A stretch of DNA of 64,000 nt from Flavobacterium haoranii (lineage in GTDB: Bacteria; Bacteroidota; Bacteroidia; Flavobacteriales; Flavobacteriaceae). A model generated the notes under the pieces. It did no database searches, was not told where the DNA came from, and saw nothing but the letters and a program-made list of their open reading frames with translations. Of the stretch, positions 62,298 through 64,000 are shown one piece after another. Positions within the stretch are counted from its first letter, which is position 1. Every line of letters begins with the position of its first letter. The stretch is taken from contig NZ_CP045292.1 of the NCBI RefSeq assembly GCF_009363055.1, positions 1,612,001 to 1,676,000 on the forward strand, read 5' to 3'. The position numbers were made by a program, and so were the translations under genes.

Positions 62298-64000
62298 TCA
62301 CTCAATATAATTAATTGTTTTATTACATAATTGATCAAGCTCTTTAAAAAGTTCAACGAAATTAACGAATCTCTCCTTCTTTCCAAGCCTTAGAATTTTA
62401 TCATTAAAATCTGATTTGGAACCTGTAATTTCAAATACACCTGGAATTGAAGTTTGTGTTACCATATTGTTTTCTTGGAGAATTTCTATAGGAAAGTAAT
62501 GTTCTATCTCGAAAAATTTGAATGCTTGTTTTTCTTGATGATATGCTTTGTATGTCTCTTGTTCGGGGATAGGTAACATTATAGCATAAATATTCATATC
62601 TTTTACTTTTTTTACTATCCCATTTGTAGTTTCAAAAATTTTAGGTAAACCATTGAATTCTTGGTATCCTTTTGCATCGTTGTCAAATATTCCAATAACT
62701 GTTTTACTTTTGTCAAAATCAGTTTCTAAGTCTTCAGCTAATCTCATTAAAAATGCTGAAAGTTGTTGTGCGCCTCCAGCTTTTGCACTTAAGATATTTT
62801 CAATTGCTGTTATGCTCCAATATGGCTCATCATTCATGGTTAAAACTCTAAAAGCATGGCTAATTATGGAAGCATCAGTCTTACCTTCAGTGAATAATTC
62901 TACTTGTTTTATTGGATTTAACCTTTCAAACGTTGTATGTCTTAAATTTTCTGATGGATTTTCAAGTAAAAATCTAATACTTCTTGTATATTTTTTCTTC
63001 TTTGATGCTAATTTGTAATCTTTACGCATTTTAGCTTCATTACCATACTCAAGAATATCAATCGCTTCATCAAAAAGATATACAAATAAAGGAATTGTTA
63101 GAAGCTTTTCTTCTTCAAATAATATATCCAGTTTGGTTGTGTCTTTAACCCTTCCTGTATTCAATGTAGCAGCTATGCAGAAAAGTTGATATAGTCTTGT
63201 AAGTTTATCTTTTTCAAATTGAGTCCCTTGGAGGTTTTTCATTTCTGAATGCAATTCATCAAACGCTAATTGTAAAGGATCTCTAAGAGTTATCGAATTG
63301 TAATGTATAAAAAACCAAGCAAGATTCGCGACAGCAATATCTGTATCCTTTATTCCTCGGAAAAAAGGAAACTTCTGTTCTGCTAATTGTTTAACTCCAG
63401 AGTCAGCTCTTATTAATAAGTCTAATGCAGCTAGTACTGCATTTTTACGATTATCAGAATGTGTCATCCATAGTGATTGAAGTATATATCCCAAACCAGA
63501 AACAGCTAATAAATGCTCATGAAGCAACTTGTACTTTTTGACTCTCACTACGAGTGAATCTAAGAAATTTTTCATGTTCTTGGTGCGTCCAGTATAGAAA
63601 ATCGCTGTATTTTGCCAGTTATATTCACAGAATTTTTCAATTATTTCCTTTTCAAGGCCCTGTCTATCTTCATCGTCAAAAATCTCCCTTGACGCATAAT
63701 ACTCTAAAAAATGATCGTGTTGATATGTAACGAACTGTTGTTCATCTACATACAGAACACCAGTTCCATCGGTCATTGATTTGATCAAATCAGGAATTAC
63801 ATGTTCCTCAATCGTTATAGACTGTCCTTTAAAATAGTCAACAACATACTTTATAAAATCATCAAGTTTTAATCTAGTTCTGTTTGTAGACTGTATTATT
63901 TTTAGAGCATACATTTGTAAGATTTTTTCTTTGACGTCAAGTCGAAGAAATTCTAAATTTGAATTAACATTTAATCTACCAAGGAGAAATGTATTGAAGT
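62298..64000 (-). CDS. NACHT-like STAND protein C-terminal part with TOPRIM domain, cut by the right edge
   Basis: The frame is open from the right edge (…TFLLGRLNVNSNLEF) to the stop at 62298; an internal Met at 63914 is not the real start. The first part ends with the winged-helix segment common after NACHT ATPase domains (LYVDEQQFVTYQHDHFLEYYASREI). A helical repeat-like region follows. Then comes a TOPRIM domain with EGKTDASIISHAF and VIGIFDNDAKGYQEF (Glu and DxD motifs). A STAND sensor joined to a TOPRIM nuclease fold strongly suggests an anti-phage defence protein. The P-loop part lies beyond the window. Confidence 0.7.
   Translation of the reverse strand, partial: FNTFLLGRLNVNSNLEFLRLDVKEKILQMYALKIIQSTNRTRLKLDDFIKYVVDYFKGQSITIEEHVIPDLIKSMTDGTGVLYVDEQQFVTYQHDHFLEYYASREIFDDEDRQGLEKEIIEKFCEYNWQNTAIFYTGRTKNMKNFLDSLVVRVKKYKLLHEHLLAVSGLGYILQSLWMTHSDNRKNAVLAALDLLIRADSGVKQLAEQKFPFFRGIKDTDIAVANLAWFFIHYNSITLRDPLQLAFDELHSEMKNLQGTQFEKDKLTRLYQLFCIAATLNTGRVKDTTKLDILFEEEKLLTIPLFVYLFDEAIDILEYGNEAKMRKDYKLASKKKKYTRSIRFLLENPSENLRHTTFERLNPIKQVELFTEGKTDASIISHAFRVLTMNDEPYWSITAIENILSAKAGGAQQLSAFLMRLAEDLETDFDKSKTVIGIFDNDAKGYQEFNGLPKIFETTNGIVKKVKDMNIYAIMLPIPEQETYKAYHQEKQAFKFFEIEHYFPIEILQENNMVTQTSIPGVFEITGSKSDFNDKILRLGKKERFVNFVELFKELDQLCNKTINYIE

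Noticed and set aside
1..64000. CRISPR array, insertion sequence, transposase or integrase
   Set aside because: No regularly spaced repeats and no transposase or tyrosine/serine recombinase gene were seen on either strand.

Overview
The window is low-GC DNA (roughly one third G+C by eye) from a member of the Bacteroidota, almost certainly a Flavobacteriaceae close to Flavobacterium. The evidence is the TAnnTTTG-type -7 promoter elements, short lipoprotein signals ending in SC or AC, SusC/OprC-style TonB receptors, and the set of core genes. It looks like chromosome carrying a denitrification gene set, with a mobilisation module at the right end.

Layout. 1-8.8 kb is ordinary core sequence: der (cut by the left edge), a haem/iron uptake locus (TonB receptor plus SBP, permease and ATPase), era and a YceI lipoprotein. 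8.9-14.5 kb holds a LysR gene divergent from a run containing an isocitrate dehydrogenase, two small unknowns, a DUF6671-like protein, Sua5 and an SbtA-type bicarbonate permease. At 14.56-14.61 kb lies an orphan 3' half of a CAU-anticodon tRNA with its terminator, which resembles the scar of a tRNA-targeted integration. 14.9-21.9 kb is a TetR-controlled ABC-2/HlyD/TolC efflux operon.

22-45.6 kb is a denitrification island: nirK-nirV-sco-porin, ric (NO damage repair) divergent from norCB, norQ-norD-PAS/hemerythrin-norE-norF, an unknown 605-residue protein with OsmC, a cytochrome c with clade-II nosZ-(membrane protein)-nosL-nosD-nosF-nosY, a truncated haemoglobin, a CopD-like protein, a fasciclin protein, a His-rich membrane protein and a CRP/FNR regulator. 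45.7-49 kb is a probable copper uptake set for NirK and NosZ. 49-57 kb holds Rrf2, a second strongly altered NorB/NorC-like pair, nadB, nadA, a second Rrf2, nrdG and nrdD, all read leftwards. 57.5-64 kb is accessory: an XRE regulator, four unknown genes, MobC, a relaxase and the C-terminal part of a NACHT-like/TOPRIM protein cut by the right edge.

How it fits together. Seven promoters share an ATGATnnnnATCAT-like palindrome whose centre is 36.5 bp from the final G (or aligned base) of the -7 element, and an eighth, the autoregulatory site of the regulator itself, has the same spacing. A ninth site, before the Rrf2-nadA-nadB-NOR-like run, is at 35.5 bp. This implies one CRP/FNR-type NO or low-oxygen regulator (45.0-45.6 kb) controlling nitrite, NO and N2O reduction, NO defence, copper supply and perhaps anaerobic NAD and dNTP synthesis.

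Caveat. At least eleven places need exactly one extra A or T to restore a conserved reading frame, nearly all in short A/T runs. These look like base-calling deletions rather than biology, so affected genes are annotated over their full span and the shift is stated. The nrdD C-terminus is different: its shift is of the other sign and may be a real gene split.
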